From positions 62,001-126,000 of the forward strand of contig JABARE010000038.1 of assembly GCA_019187365.1 (NCBI GenBank): a DNA stretch of 64,000 nt. Reading direction: 5' to 3'. The position numbers and the translations under genes were made by a program. The notes below the pieces were generated by a model, which did no database searches, was not told where the DNA came from, and saw nothing but the letters and a program-made list of their open reading frames with translations. Within the stretch, counting starts at the first letter, position 1. Each line of letters starts with the position of its first letter. The stretch is from Saprospiraceae bacterium. Its GTDB lineage: Bacteria; Bacteroidota; Bacteroidia; Chitinophagales; Saprospiraceae. Of this stretch, positions 53,912 through 63,587 are shown piece by piece.

Positions 53912-56900
53912 CTATTCCTGAGCATCGTTTGCAAAAAGAGCATCCGGCTCAATGGTTTCGAACCATCCTATGAGCTGATTATACTGGATGGCCTGGCACA
54001 AGACTGCGGGATCGCCCACGATAATTACTTGTTCGCGGGCACGGGTGATGGCTACATTTAACTTTCGGTCAACACCGGCGTCATTTACAGAAGTCATCTG
54101 CACCAACTGTGAGGGATCGCTGACGACGGTAGATAAAATGATGATGTCCCGGGCTCCGCCCTGATAGCGCTCGGCTGTATCGGTAGTGAGCAGAGGAGGC
54201 TCCCCGCTGAATAGTTCGGACAGTTCATGGCGAATCAAAGCGATCTGCGCTCTAAAAGGAGTGATGATGCCGAGCGTTGAGTCCTGCCAGTTGATGGAAT
54301 TTGCCCGGTAAAGCGCGTGGATCGATGCAACGAGCTTGGCGATCAGCCGGGCTTCAGGGGTGTTCGACTTGGTCCCAAGGGGACCCAGGCGGTTTTGCAG
54401 CGGAACGAACACCGTTCGGTGACGGTATAAAGCCGGATGAGTGCCCGGTGGTCTATTGATGAAAATCCTGTCAAGGGCCCGTGTCTGCCGATCGCCCGCC
54501 AAACCAGCCGGTAAGATGGATAGGCGCCCGTCGTAAGTGGTTTTAGCAGGATATTGCATAATTTCATAATGCATTCTTCCTTGATAATGAAGCATTTCAT
54601 ACGCATGATCCCAGCCATTGCGCTTGCATTGCCCATACAGGCGTTCAAAGAGCGAAGTCGAACCCGAAGTAAATCCCAAGCTTCGCAATTCGGCCGAGGC
54701 GATTTGGGTTTCCGACGGTGTTTGCGCGCTGACCGCGGGCAGCTGCATATGATCCCCAATGAGCACAAACCGATGGAAATGGGCAAGCAGGCCGATGAGC
54801 TGGGGTTCCAGAATTTGGCTGGCCTCATCGACCACCACGGTGTCAAACTTTTTAAGGAAAAAAAGTTCCTTTTTTCCCTGGATGCTTGCGACCGTTCCGG
54901 CAAAGATCCGGGTAGATTTTAGCAATTCGGCCAGCTCCCCTCGGCTATTCATTGGGCGGATCTGCTCATCCAGCAGCCGCGACCTGAACTTCTCCTGTAC
55001 TGCATACCGGGAGCCAATGCGGAGGTAACGGCATCCGGTTTCAGCCAATATTTGTTCAAGGGCTTCGCAAATTTCGTCAACCGCCCGGTTGGTATAGGCA
55101 AGCAGAAGGATGTTCTCTCCCAGTTGGTTCGCCAGGGCATCTGCCAGAAACCGGATGACCATACTGGTTTTTCCGGAACCCGGTGGACCCCAAACCAGAA
55201 AATAATCTTTTGCCATTAGGGTGCGCTCCAGCACAGGCCGGATGTGTTGCGGCACATCGCGGTGCAACATTGGCACCGGTCTGTCGGATTTTGCAGGCGG
55301 AACCATCCCGAGCAGGCGCTGGCGAACTTCGACAGGAGCTGCAGCCCAGGCAGAAATGCTCTGGAACTGGTGAAGGAAGGAGCGGTCGAGTGAATCGTGT
55401 TCGAGGTTCCATCGGTGGTCTCCGGTTGCGAGGTGTTCGGGGAACTGGCGCGTCCTGAGACGGACCAGGTAACGACCATCGCGCAATTCTACCAGAGTGC
55501 ATTTGAATATTTGATCCTTTAATACCGATGGCTTGCGGTAAAGGATCAGTGTATCTCCAATCCGGAAGTTGGCCATCTGGTCTGCTGGCAAGGGGTCGCC
55601 CAGAGACAACAGCGGGTAGTCGTTTGGTTCGTGGACCCGGTCAACAATCCGCAATCCCGACAACAGCATGAATTGCTCCCGTTTCTCGGTCTCCGAGAGC
55701 AGCCACAAACTGGCAAGGCCTTCGGCATATTGGTTTTGTGAGCGCCCGGTGCGTGCAATGAACTGTTCGCGAGCAACATAGCTGGAAAACTCACGAAAAT
55801 AGTCGCGCTCAACCGGACTCAATTGCTGGTAGCACCATTCCAGGTCGCGCGCATCTCTGCGGGCAAACACTTCCAGTGTACCGTAGACCCGTTCGTTCCA
55901 TCGATCCAGCAGATGCTCTCCCTCATCCCGGCAATGGGCCAAATGCAGTTGTACCAGGATCAATGCATTTCGCATATCGACGAGCTGTTCGATAAAACCG
56001 GCGTCGGGCGGGGCAGTCCGCAGGGGTGCTGTGGATTGTGAAGAGTAGAACACATGCGCCTCCACCATTCTTTTACTTCCGAAAACAGAGCGGATCAGCA
56101 AATAATACAACAGGGTCTGCGCATAATGGTCTGCGTTGAGGCCGAAGCGGTTGGGCCGAAAGGGTTTGCCGCTTTTGAGCTCGACGATGCGGGTGTGTGA
56201 TGCCGTATGTGAACAAAGGTCGAGGCGCCCCTGGATCCCGTATTCGACGGAAAAAAAACTCGGTTCAAGCAAACAGCTTCCGAGGTCCGGAATCAGGCCT
56301 TCGAACCGCGACCGCACCATTTCGGCCACATGCTCGTAATGCAAAGCACAGGTCTGTTCGAAGATCTCCACCTCGTTTTCTTTGAGGAGGCTGAACGCCA
56401 GCGGGTTTTGTTGGAATATCCGCGGCATGAGTTGGTCCAGCGGCTGTTCCGGATGAATGATCAACTCGTCGAGAAAGTGGTTGACGGCATTTCCTATGAG
56501 CGCCGGGAGGCCAATGGGGCGATACGTAAAAAGTTGAACGAAATGCTTGAGCGGATTGCCCCCCTGCTCGCTGAAGCAGGAAGCAATGGCTGTAACGTCG
56601 ACCAGGCAGTCTGGTAACAGGACCAAAGAGTCCACCCGCCAGCTTACACCATGCTTCGTGAGTCCGTGCGCATAGGCTTCAACCGGGTAACCGTGGTATC
56701 GAATGCATTGTGCCAGATGCTTGGCCTGTTTGGGGCGCAGACAGGCAGCGTCGAGATCGAGCAGGGCTTCGCTTCCCGAAGCCATGGCAAAGCGATACGT
56801 GCCAGAAAGCTGGTCATGGTCTGTGATGCTTATGCGAACGGGTCCTTCCACACTCAACTCAGACGGGCTCACGGGAGGTGACAGCATTCCCGCTTCCACA

Positions 56901-57337
56901 GCCCGTTCCAACAGATCCGGAATGACCTGGCCCGACCGGCATGCAACCAATTTGGTCCAGGCAGCCACTCCAACCCGCGTCAGCCTTTCGGTATCCGGAG
57001 GATCGGCGTTGAGTCCATCCTTAAAGGTCAGGACCATGTGGTAAAGCGTCTGGTCAATGCGCCCCCGTGCGTGGAGAAATTGCAGCCTGCTCAGCCCTGC
57101 GCTGAACAGGTGGCGGGAGTCGTTTGTCAGGGATATGAGTTCTTCATCCATCACCTCTGCAAGGAAGGCCAGCCCTTCTCCTTGCCCGGCTATAGCTGAA
57201 TCCAGAAACAGGGAAACCGCCTCGAAGGGGCGATGCTCTTTGTGGTCATTTTGATGGTTCACTGCAGACTCAAAGGTAGGGCACCCGTCAACGTTCGAAG
57301 TTAAACTACCGAAACGGCCCGGGGAATGCGCCTGCAT
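53912..57337 (-). CDS. Dna2-like nuclease - superfamily 1 helicase
   Basis: The protein has 1141 residues. The middle holds a PD-(D/E)xK nuclease core (GIQGRLDLCS...RIVELKSGKP, about residues 380-410). The C-terminal ~450 residues form an SF1B helicase of the Upf1/Dna2 type, with Walker A WGPPGSGKTS, Walker B VVVDEASQ, motif III IGDHMQLPA, motif V AERYQGGARDIIILS and motif VI NVAITRAREQVIIVGD. The N-terminal ~350 residues are not recognised. It would process DNA ends or flaps in repair or defence. It stands alone on the minus strand. ATG 57337 is the first start; later in-frame starts are possible. Confidence 0.88.
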   Translation of the reverse strand: MQAHSPGRFGSLTSNVDGCPTFESAVNHQNDHKEHRPFEAVSLFLDSAIAGQGEGLAFLAEVMDEELISLTNDSRHLFSAGLSRLQFLHARGRIDQTLYHMVLTFKDGLNADPPDTERLTRVGVAAWTKLVACRSGQVIPDLLERAVEAGMLSPPVSPSELSVEGPVRISITDHDQLSGTYRFAMASGSEALLDLDAACLRPKQAKHLAQCIRYHGYPVEAYAHGLTKHGVSWRVDSLVLLPDCLVDVTAIASCFSEQGGNPLKHFVQLFTYRPIGLPALIGNAVNHFLDELIIHPEQPLDQLMPRIFQQNPLAFSLLKENEVEIFEQTCALHYEHVAEMVRSRFEGLIPDLGSCLLEPSFFSVEYGIQGRLDLCSHTASHTRIVELKSGKPFRPNRFGLNADHYAQTLLYYLLIRSVFGSKRMVEAHVFYSSQSTAPLRTAPPDAGFIEQLVDMRNALILVQLHLAHCRDEGEHLLDRWNERVYGTLEVFARRDARDLEWCYQQLSPVERDYFREFSSYVAREQFIARTGRSQNQYAEGLASLWLLSETEKREQFMLLSGLRIVDRVHEPNDYPLLSLGDPLPADQMANFRIGDTLILYRKPSVLKDQIFKCTLVELRDGRYLVRLRTRQFPEHLATGDHRWNLEHDSLDRSFLHQFQSISAWAAAPVEVRQRLLGMVPPAKSDRPVPMLHRDVPQHIRPVLERTLMAKDYFLVWGPPGSGKTSMVIRFLADALANQLGENILLLAYTNRAVDEICEALEQILAETGCRYLRIGSRYAVQEKFRSRLLDEQIRPMNSRGELAELLKSTRIFAGTVASIQGKKELFFLKKFDTVVVDEASQILEPQLIGLLAHFHRFVLIGDHMQLPAVSAQTPSETQIASAELRSLGFTSGSTSLFERLYGQCKRNGWDHAYEMLHYQGRMHYEIMQYPAKTTYDGRLSILPAGLAGDRQTRALDRIFINRPPGTHPALYRHRTVFVPLQNRLGPLGTKSNTPEARLIAKLVASIHALYRANSINWQDSTLGIITPFRAQIALIRHELSELFSGEPPLLTTDTAERYQGGARDIIILSTVVSDPSQLVQMTSVNDAGVDRKLNVAITRAREQVIIVGDPAVLCQAIQYNQLIGWFETIEPDALFANDAQE

Positions 57338-57536
57338 TTTTATTGAATGGGGCAGCTAATTGATCGACACAGACGTTTTATACAAGATCCTTCCGACCCC
57401 GTCTCATCCGTTTCCAAAACACAAGTCAACAAATTTTTAACTGTTTGAATATTTTCATTCAATTTATTATTTTAAATTATTGTTAATATCATCGATAATT
57501 TGGAATAATATTCTGTACTTTGCGTTAGACAAAAAA

Positions 57537-58214
57537 ATGAACATCGAGGCGAAATATACCGGTTCTTTCAGGCGGCAGCTGATCTTCGGCATGGCCGCCG
57601 TTCAGATCGCAGGCATCCTGGCCATGTTGCTGCTGCTTTCGCGATGCAACGCACCCACCGCGAAAAAAAAGGCAGAGGGGGAAGGTGTTGTGGATTCGAC
57701 GGCAGTGGCGGGCCTTCAGGAAGATACCTTATATGTGCCCATCGCTAAACACCATACCCCGGAAGCAGCTCAGGTGCTCAGCGATCTCGAGCAAAGACAA
57801 TTCGAATCGGGCACCCTGGCCCACCAGTTACTGGACTACCTCAAGCGTGGCGACAACGATTTCGGAGATGAATTCAAGTTCATTGACCTCCATTTTGACT
57901 TCCGCTCGCCAAAGCCCATGCCCAACTCGCGGTTACAACACGAGATCTACGACCTTGCCCAGCTCATGGCGGCATGGCCTGCATTGCGCATTAAACTTAT
58001 GGTGTATACCGACTCCGATGGCGAAGAAAAGGCCAATGAAAGGCTGGCACAACAGCGCGGCGAATTCATCATCGCCAGGCTCGCCGAAAAGGGGATCGAT
58101 CAAAGTCGCATAGAGCTAAAGGCTTTTGGTGAAAAATATCCGGTAGCCGACAACAAGTCGCTAGAAGGACGACTGATCAATAACCGCATCGAACTCATGG
58201 TACTGAGCAAATAA
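57537..58214 (+). CDS. OmpA-family lipoprotein
   Basis: The 225-residue protein has an N-terminal hydrophobic stretch IAGILAMLLLLSRC that ends in a lipobox-like cysteine (residue ~40, after an unusually long N-terminus). A C-terminal OmpA/MotB peptidoglycan-binding domain follows (FIDLHFDFRSPKPMPNSRLQ, LMVYTDSDGEEKANERLAQQR, LINNRIELMV). The asparagine and arginine near the end match the peptidoglycan-binding residues of the family. ATG 57537 is chosen; the frame extends to 57480 over promoter-like AT-rich sequence. It probably anchors the outer membrane to the cell wall. Confidence 0.85.
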   Translation: MNIEAKYTGSFRRQLIFGMAAVQIAGILAMLLLLSRCNAPTAKKKAEGEGVVDSTAVAGLQEDTLYVPIAKHHTPEAAQVLSDLEQRQFESGTLAHQLLDYLKRGDNDFGDEFKFIDLHFDFRSPKPMPNSRLQHEIYDLAQLMAAWPALRIKLMVYTDSDGEEKANERLAQQRGEFIIARLAEKGIDQSRIELKAFGEKYPVADNKSLEGRLINNRIELMVLSK

Positions 58215-58259
58215 TGGCGGACTAAAAGAACATCTTAATTTACCTACTACTTAAAAAAG

Positions 58260-58297
58260 CCGGTGATAAATGTACTCACTGGTTTTTTTTTTTTTTT
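58260..58297 (+). terminator. Terminator between convergent ompA-like and permease genes
   Basis: A 7-bp stem CCGGTGA / TCACTGG (one G-T pair) with a 9-base loop is followed by 15 T residues, 46 bases past the OmpA-family stop. An A-tract on the left makes weak action in the other direction possible. Confidence 0.8.
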
Positions 58298-58329
58298 GAC
58301 AGGATGCGATGGCCGTGCTGACCGGATTA

Positions 58330-60012
58330 TTATGCTTCCGTGGTGGCCTTGTTGAGTTTGCTGTAGCGCCTGCCATACGAGAAATAGATCATCAGTCCAA
58401 CAACGAGCCAGCTTGTAAACCAAGCCCAGTTGGAAGCGGTCATCCCGGTGAGCAGGTAGCAACAGCTCGACACCCCGAGCAGAGGGATCAGCGATAAATT
58501 TTTAAGATAGGCGAAGGCAGAAAGGATGCCGATCAGGATCCAGAACAATAGGGTGGAGACCTTGTAGCTTGTGACTCCCGTGCCCCAATCGAGCAGGTCC
58601 CGGAAATAGCCCGGAAAGAGGAAGGCCACCAGAAAAAAGGCCGTCAGCACCATAAGTGGATAGAGGAATTTGGAGTTGACATACCAAAGCCGGAAACCCG
58701 GTTCGCCGTCGGGTTTCCTGGGAATGAAGAGGATGCCTCCACAAACGAGCACAAACGCAAACAGGGTGGCTATGCTTGTAAAATCGAGTACAAAAGTTTT
58801 GTCGGTAAACAGAATGGGAAAACCAACCACTGCGCCGGTCATCAGTGTGGAAAAGGATGGCGTCTTGTAGCGCGGGTGAATGCGCTGAAATATTTCCGGC
58901 AGCAATCCGTCCCGGCTCATGCTCATCCAGATGCGCGGCTGCCCCATCTGAAATACCAGCAGCACCGAGGTCATCGCAACCACGGCAATGATGGCCACCA
59001 GCGCCTGCATGGTATAGTTCTCCCGGACTTCAAAAATGTAAGCCAGCGGATCGCCAATGCCGTCAAATTGGCGGTAGTCGAGTACTCCCGTGAGCACCAG
59101 GGCGAGCAGGATGTAGATGACCGTACACAAAATGAGCGAATAGATCATCCCTCTGGGAAGATCGCGTTGCGGATTTTTACTCTCTTCCGCAAATACACTG
59201 ATGGCGTCGAATCCGATATAAGCAAAGAACACACCGCTCACGGCTCCCATAACGCCGGAAAAGCCATTGGGCATGAACGCGCGCGTGCCATCACCGACTG
59301 CAGGCATCCAGTTTGCAGCTTCAATGTAGACCAGCCCGACGACGATTACGAGAACAATGGCCGACAGCTTGAGTACGACCATGATGTTGCTTATGTTGCG
59401 CGATTCCCGGATGCCGACGTAGATCAGCCAGGTAATGAGAACGTTGATCACGAGGGCTGGCAGGTCGAAGATGATGCGCAAGGATCCCAATCGCGGAGCC
59501 TGGTTCCATGCATCGAGCAATTCCCGGTTGAGGCTGGAGTTGGCTACCGCTTTCCTGGCTTCCGGGTAGGAGCAGCTTAGCCAATCTGGAATTCCCATTC
59601 CGAATCGATCGAGCAGTGAGGTGAAATAGTCGCTCCAGGAAAACGCTACGTAGATGTTGCCAATTGAATATTCCATCAAAAGGGCCCAACCGATGATCCA
59701 TGCCGCCAGCTCTCCAAATGAAACATAAGCATAGGTATAGGCAGACCCCGCAGCAGGAATGCGGCTGGCAAATTCAGCATAGCACAGAGCAGTGAATCCG
59801 CAGGCGATGCCCGTAATGACAAAGAGGATTACTACGCCCGGCCCTGCTTTGAAGCAGGCCTCGCCGAGGCTGCTGAAGCTGCCTGCACCGATGATGGCGG
59901 CAATCCCAAGGGCGGTCAGGTCCCGGGTGGTCAATACCCGGTGAAGTCCTCCTGACCCGTTTGCATCAGAACCCGAGTTTAGCGGTTTTCTGCGTCTTAG
60001 CTCTTCAAACAT
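58330..60012 (-). CDS. APC-family amino-acid permease (cationic amino-acid transporter type)
   Basis: The 560-residue integral membrane protein has about 12-14 helices. The APC signature at the first helix is LTALGIAAIIGAGSFSSLGEA, followed by ALCYAEFASRIPAAGSAYTYAY and GFDAISVFAEESKNPQRDLPRG. The length and extra C-terminal helices fit the CAT (cationic amino-acid transporter) group. It lies divergent from arginine decarboxylase and agmatinase genes, so arginine or a polyamine is a plausible substrate, though this is context only. Confidence 0.9.
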   Translation of the reverse strand: MFEELRRRKPLNSGSDANGSGGLHRVLTTRDLTALGIAAIIGAGSFSSLGEACFKAGPGVVILFVITGIACGFTALCYAEFASRIPAAGSAYTYAYVSFGELAAWIIGWALLMEYSIGNIYVAFSWSDYFTSLLDRFGMGIPDWLSCSYPEARKAVANSSLNRELLDAWNQAPRLGSLRIIFDLPALVINVLITWLIYVGIRESRNISNIMVVLKLSAIVLVIVVGLVYIEAANWMPAVGDGTRAFMPNGFSGVMGAVSGVFFAYIGFDAISVFAEESKNPQRDLPRGMIYSLILCTVIYILLALVLTGVLDYRQFDGIGDPLAYIFEVRENYTMQALVAIIAVVAMTSVLLVFQMGQPRIWMSMSRDGLLPEIFQRIHPRYKTPSFSTLMTGAVVGFPILFTDKTFVLDFTSIATLFAFVLVCGGILFIPRKPDGEPGFRLWYVNSKFLYPLMVLTAFFLVAFLFPGYFRDLLDWGTGVTSYKVSTLLFWILIGILSAFAYLKNLSLIPLLGVSSCCYLLTGMTASNWAWFTSWLVVGLMIYFSYGRRYSKLNKATTEA

Positions 60013-60153
60013 AGGGGGGCGTTGTGTGGATTTTAGCTTCTAACCCGGTAAACATACTGAAATTTCCTGTGCCGTTCCCGAACGGCAACGAGCACCGGTT
60101 CCTCCGGAAGCGCCACACCCGCAAGCATGGCATCGTCAGTACTGTTTTGGATT

Positions 60154-60161
60154 TATCTTTG
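60154..60161 (+). promoter_or_regulatory. -7 promoter box of the polyamine operon
   Basis: TATCTTTG is a perfect TAnnTTTG box, 31 bases before the ATG of the arginine decarboxylase gene. No TTTG is seen at the expected -33 distance. Confidence 0.5.
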
Positions 60162-60192
60162 TGCCGCTTCAAACTAAAGCACCTTCAGATCA

Positions 60193-61593
60193 ATGGTAAA
60201 CAAGTACTTCGACCTCATAGACCAGACCTATTACTTCCCCCAGGAAGGATTCGACCTCGAAAAGGACAACCTCATTTTCAATGGCATCCCTCTGATGGTG
60301 CTCATCGAGAAATATGGAACGCCATTCAAAATGACCTACCTTCCCAAAATCGGCGACCAGATCAAGAAGGCTAAAAACCTCTTCAACAAATCGATCCGGG
60401 CACAGGACTACGAAGGCAAGTACTATTATTGCTATTGCACCAAATGTTGTCACTTTTCATACGTGCTCCGGGAAGTCCTTCAGCACGATGTTCAACTGGA
60501 GACCTCTTCGGCTTTCGACATCGACCTCATCCTCAACCTGTATAAAAATGGTCTCATCAGCAAAGACCACGTAGTCGTCAACAATGGCTTCAAACCTGCG
60601 GCTTACCTGCAGAATATTGCCAATATGGTCAATTCCGGTTTCAAAAATGTAATCCCGGTCTTCGACAATATTTATGAGGCAGATCGCCTCGAATCCATGC
60701 TGCAAAAGAAATGCAAGGTGGGTCTGCGGGTAGCCACCGAAGAGGAGCCCAAATTTGAGTTCTATACTTCTCGCCTCGGCATCCGGTCGTCACAGGTCGT
60801 GGAATACGCCCGCGCCAAGTTGAAAAAGCATAAGAAGTTCGAGCTCTACATGGTGCATTTTTTTGTCGACACCGGCGTCAAAGACACAGTGTACTATTGG
60901 GGTGAATTAAAGAAGGGCGTCAACACCTACGTCGAACTCAAAAAGCATTTTCCTTCGATCAAGGCCATCAACATCGGAGGCGGGCTTCCCATCCGCAATA
61001 GCCTCGGATTTGAGTTCGATTACAAATACATGATCAACCAGATCATCAAGATGATCAGAGAGGCATGCGATGAAGCCGGGGTAGGTCATCCCGACATCTA
61101 TACGGAATTCGGAAAATATACGGTGGGCGAAAGCGGAGCGACGATATTTTCCGTTCTTGAACAAAAACAGCAAAACGATTCGGAGATCTGGTACATGATC
61201 GACAATTCGCTGATGAACACCCTCCCCGACAGCTGGGGAATTTCCGAGCGCTTCATTATGCTGCCCGTCAACAAATGGTTCAACGACTATACCCGGGTAA
61301 ACATCGGCGGTCTGAGTTGCGACAATTCAGATTTTTACAATATGGAAGAGCAGAACCAGCAGCTTTTTCTGCCCAAATACCAGCGCACCGACAAGGAGCC
61401 ACTCTACGTCGGCTTTTTCCATACGGGCGCCTACCAGGATGCGCTTTCAGGGTATGGAGGCATTAAGCACTGCCTGCTTCCCTCTCCCAAGCACCTACTC
61501 GTCGACCGCGATGAAAATGGAAACCTGGTGGACTGGGTTTACAACGAGGAGCAAAATTCACGGGACATGCTCCGCATTCTTGGGTACAATTGA
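60193..61593 (+). CDS. speA: Arginine decarboxylase (fold-type III PLP enzyme)
   Basis: The 466-residue PLP-dependent decarboxylase has the alanine-racemase-like fold. The cofactor lysine is expected in YYYCYCTKCCHFSYV, followed by LETSSAFDIDLIL. The PLP-phosphate glycine loop is AINIGGGLPIRNS, and CDNSDFYN carries the active-site cysteine-aspartate pair of the family. It would make agmatine from arginine; agmatinase is encoded 55 bases downstream, which supports arginine over diaminopimelate or carboxynorspermidine. It is shorter than the ~630-residue E. coli SpeA and of the form common in Bacteroidota. Confidence 0.87.
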   Translation: MVNKYFDLIDQTYYFPQEGFDLEKDNLIFNGIPLMVLIEKYGTPFKMTYLPKIGDQIKKAKNLFNKSIRAQDYEGKYYYCYCTKCCHFSYVLREVLQHDVQLETSSAFDIDLILNLYKNGLISKDHVVVNNGFKPAAYLQNIANMVNSGFKNVIPVFDNIYEADRLESMLQKKCKVGLRVATEEEPKFEFYTSRLGIRSSQVVEYARAKLKKHKKFELYMVHFFVDTGVKDTVYYWGELKKGVNTYVELKKHFPSIKAINIGGGLPIRNSLGFEFDYKYMINQIIKMIREACDEAGVGHPDIYTEFGKYTVGESGATIFSVLEQKQQNDSEIWYMIDNSLMNTLPDSWGISERFIMLPVNKWFNDYTRVNIGGLSCDNSDFYNMEEQNQQLFLPKYQRTDKEPLYVGFFHTGAYQDALSGYGGIKHCLLPSPKHLLVDRDENGNLVDWVYNEEQNSRDMLRILGYN

Positions 61594-61648
61594 TGCCCTG
61601 CCGGCGGAACGCAAGTCTTCGAAGCATTGTTTACAGCTAAATGACTAC

Positions 61649-62524
61649 ATGAAAAAAGTGACAAAAACCTACGCCGGCATCCCCGAAAAATTTGCGCGAT
61701 ACGATTCAGCAGCCGTGTTGCTCACTTCCTTGCCTTTCGACGGAACCAGTACCTGGGGCAAGGGTGCCGACCGCGGTTTTGAGGCCTTCCTCGATGCAAG
61801 TGCCAACATGGAACTGTACGACATTGAGACCAACAGCGAACCCTACCGCAACGGCATTTATCTCGAAAAGCCTCTGAAGCTGAAAGATTGCACCCCCGAA
61901 GAAATGGTGAGCAAGGTCTACAAGAAGGCCTTGGCCCAACTTGAAAGCGGAAAACTCCCCACCTATTTTGGTGGAGAGCACAGCGTCAGCATCGGGGTGC
62001 TGCGCGCTTTCGCAGAGCGGTATAAAAAGCTGACCGTCCTCCAACTCGATGCACATGCAGACCTCCGCCCCGTTTACGACGGAACGCCATTCAACCACGC
62101 ATGCGCGGTACACGAGGCTCAAAAGCTCGCAAACCTGCTCCAAATTGGCATCCGCAGCATGGATGTCGAAGAAAAGAAATACATGCGACGCGAAAATGTG
62201 TATTTCGCACACCAACTGATGGACAACGATTTCTGGATGGAAGAGGCCATCGGCAAAATGACTTCGGACGTTTACATCACCTTGGATCTCGACGTGTTCG
62301 ATCCTTCCATTATGCCGAGCACCGGTACCCCGGAACCCGGAGGACTGCTCTGGTACCAAATGATGCAATTCCTTCGCATGGTCTTTCTGCGGAAAAACGT
62401 CGTGGGGTTTGATCTGGTGGAACTCGCTCCCAACAAAAACAACCGCGCACCCGATTTTCTGGTAGCCAAGCTCTACTATAAAATGCTGGCGTACCATTTT
62501 GAGCGGTCGCGGCGCAAAAGCTGA
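61649..62524 (+). CDS. speB: Agmatinase (ureohydrolase family)
   Basis: The 291-residue binuclear-manganese ureohydrolase has the metal-ligand motifs FGGEHSVSIG, LDAHADLR and ITLDLDVFDPSIMPSTGTPEPGG in order. It would hydrolyse agmatine to putrescine and urea. ATG 61649 is the family-like start; the frame runs upstream into the decarboxylase gene in a different phase. The next gene, a deoxyhypusine-synthase-like enzyme, starts 52 bases later, suggesting a three-gene polyamine operon. Confidence 0.9.
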   Translation: MKKVTKTYAGIPEKFARYDSAAVLLTSLPFDGTSTWGKGADRGFEAFLDASANMELYDIETNSEPYRNGIYLEKPLKLKDCTPEEMVSKVYKKALAQLESGKLPTYFGGEHSVSIGVLRAFAERYKKLTVLQLDAHADLRPVYDGTPFNHACAVHEAQKLANLLQIGIRSMDVEEKKYMRRENVYFAHQLMDNDFWMEEAIGKMTSDVYITLDLDVFDPSIMPSTGTPEPGGLLWYQMMQFLRMVFLRKNVVGFDLVELAPNKNNRAPDFLVAKLYYKMLAYHFERSRRKS

Positions 62525-62576
62525 AAGCAGGAGCAGGACGGCATTGGGTAAACAATACTTGAATAAATCATTTGAA

Positions 62577-63551
62577 ATGAATAAAGGTCCGGTTTCGCAA
62601 TTTATACAGCATCACTATCGCCATTTTAATGCAGCCGCACTGGTCGATGCTGCGAAGGGGTACGAGACCCACCTGCTCGAGGGCGGAAAGATGATGGTGA
62701 CCTTAGCTGGCGCCATGAGCACAGCTGAGTTGGGCATCTCTCTTGCAGAAATGATCCGGCAGGGAAAGGTGGACATCATTTCATGCACCGGAGCCAACCT
62801 CGAGGAGGACCTCATGAACCTCGTAGCCCACAAACACTACAAGCGCATTCCCCACTATCGCGACCTCACCCCGCAACACGAATGGGAATTGCTGGAGCAG
62901 GGCCTCAACCGCGTTACCGACACCTGCATCCCCGAAGAAGAAGCCTTCCGCAAACTGCAGCGGCACATGTTCGCCCAATGGAAGAGTGCACAGGATGGGG
63001 GAGAGCGCTTCTTTCCACACGAATACATGTACCGCGTGCTCAATTCAGGAGTACTGGAATCCGATTACGAAGCCGATCCGCATCACTCCTGGATGCTGGC
63101 CGCAGCAAAAGCCAACATCCCCATCGTGTGTCCGGGCTGGGAAGACTCCACCATGGGCAACATTTTTGCATCTTACGTGGTCAAGGGCGAATTGGCTGCA
63201 AGCATCGTCAAAAGTGGTATAGAATACATGGTATGGCTCTCCGACTGGTACCGCAGAAATTCACCGGGAAAAGGCGTAGGCTTCTTTCAGATCGGTGGCG
63301 GCATTGCAGGTGATTTTCCCATTTGCGTCGTACCCATGATGTATCAGGACCTCGAGTGGACCGACGTGCCATTTTGGGCCTACTTCTGCCAGATCTCCGA
63401 TTCGACCACGTCTTACGGATCTTACAGCGGAGCGGTTCCCAACGAAAAGATCACCTGGGGAAAACTTGGCATCGACACCCCTAAATTCGTCATCGAAAGC
63501 GATGCCACCATCGTCGCACCCCTCATCTTTGCCTGGGTGCTGGGTTGGTAA
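62577..63551 (+). CDS. Deoxyhypusine-synthase-family enzyme (possible homospermidine synthase)
   Basis: This 324-residue NAD-dependent enzyme of the deoxyhypusine synthase family shows LAGAMSTAELGISLAEMIRQ and IISCTGANLEEDL, the cofactor-binding GGGIAGDFP, and SYSGAVPNEKITWGKLG. The last contains the lysine that forms the covalent intermediate in the eukaryotic enzyme (W-G-K). Bacteria have no eIF5A, so the acceptor is probably a small amine. Making homospermidine from putrescine is a known outcome in this family. The genomic link to arginine decarboxylase and agmatinase fits this. ATG 62577 is the sensible start. Confidence 0.88.
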   Translation: MNKGPVSQFIQHHYRHFNAAALVDAAKGYETHLLEGGKMMVTLAGAMSTAELGISLAEMIRQGKVDIISCTGANLEEDLMNLVAHKHYKRIPHYRDLTPQHEWELLEQGLNRVTDTCIPEEEAFRKLQRHMFAQWKSAQDGGERFFPHEYMYRVLNSGVLESDYEADPHHSWMLAAAKANIPIVCPGWEDSTMGNIFASYVVKGELAASIVKSGIEYMVWLSDWYRRNSPGKGVGFFQIGGGIAGDFPICVVPMMYQDLEWTDVPFWAYFCQISDSTTSYGSYSGAVPNEKITWGKLGIDTPKFVIESDATIVAPLIFAWVLGW

Positions 63552-63587
63552 CATTAAAAAAGTAGGCCTTAGGAGCTTGCCTTCCGC

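Noticed and set aside
57516..57522. TACTTTG before the OmpA-family gene as a -7 box
   Set aside because: It has one base fewer than TAnnTTTG and no -33 element at suitable spacing, so I did not list it as a promoter.
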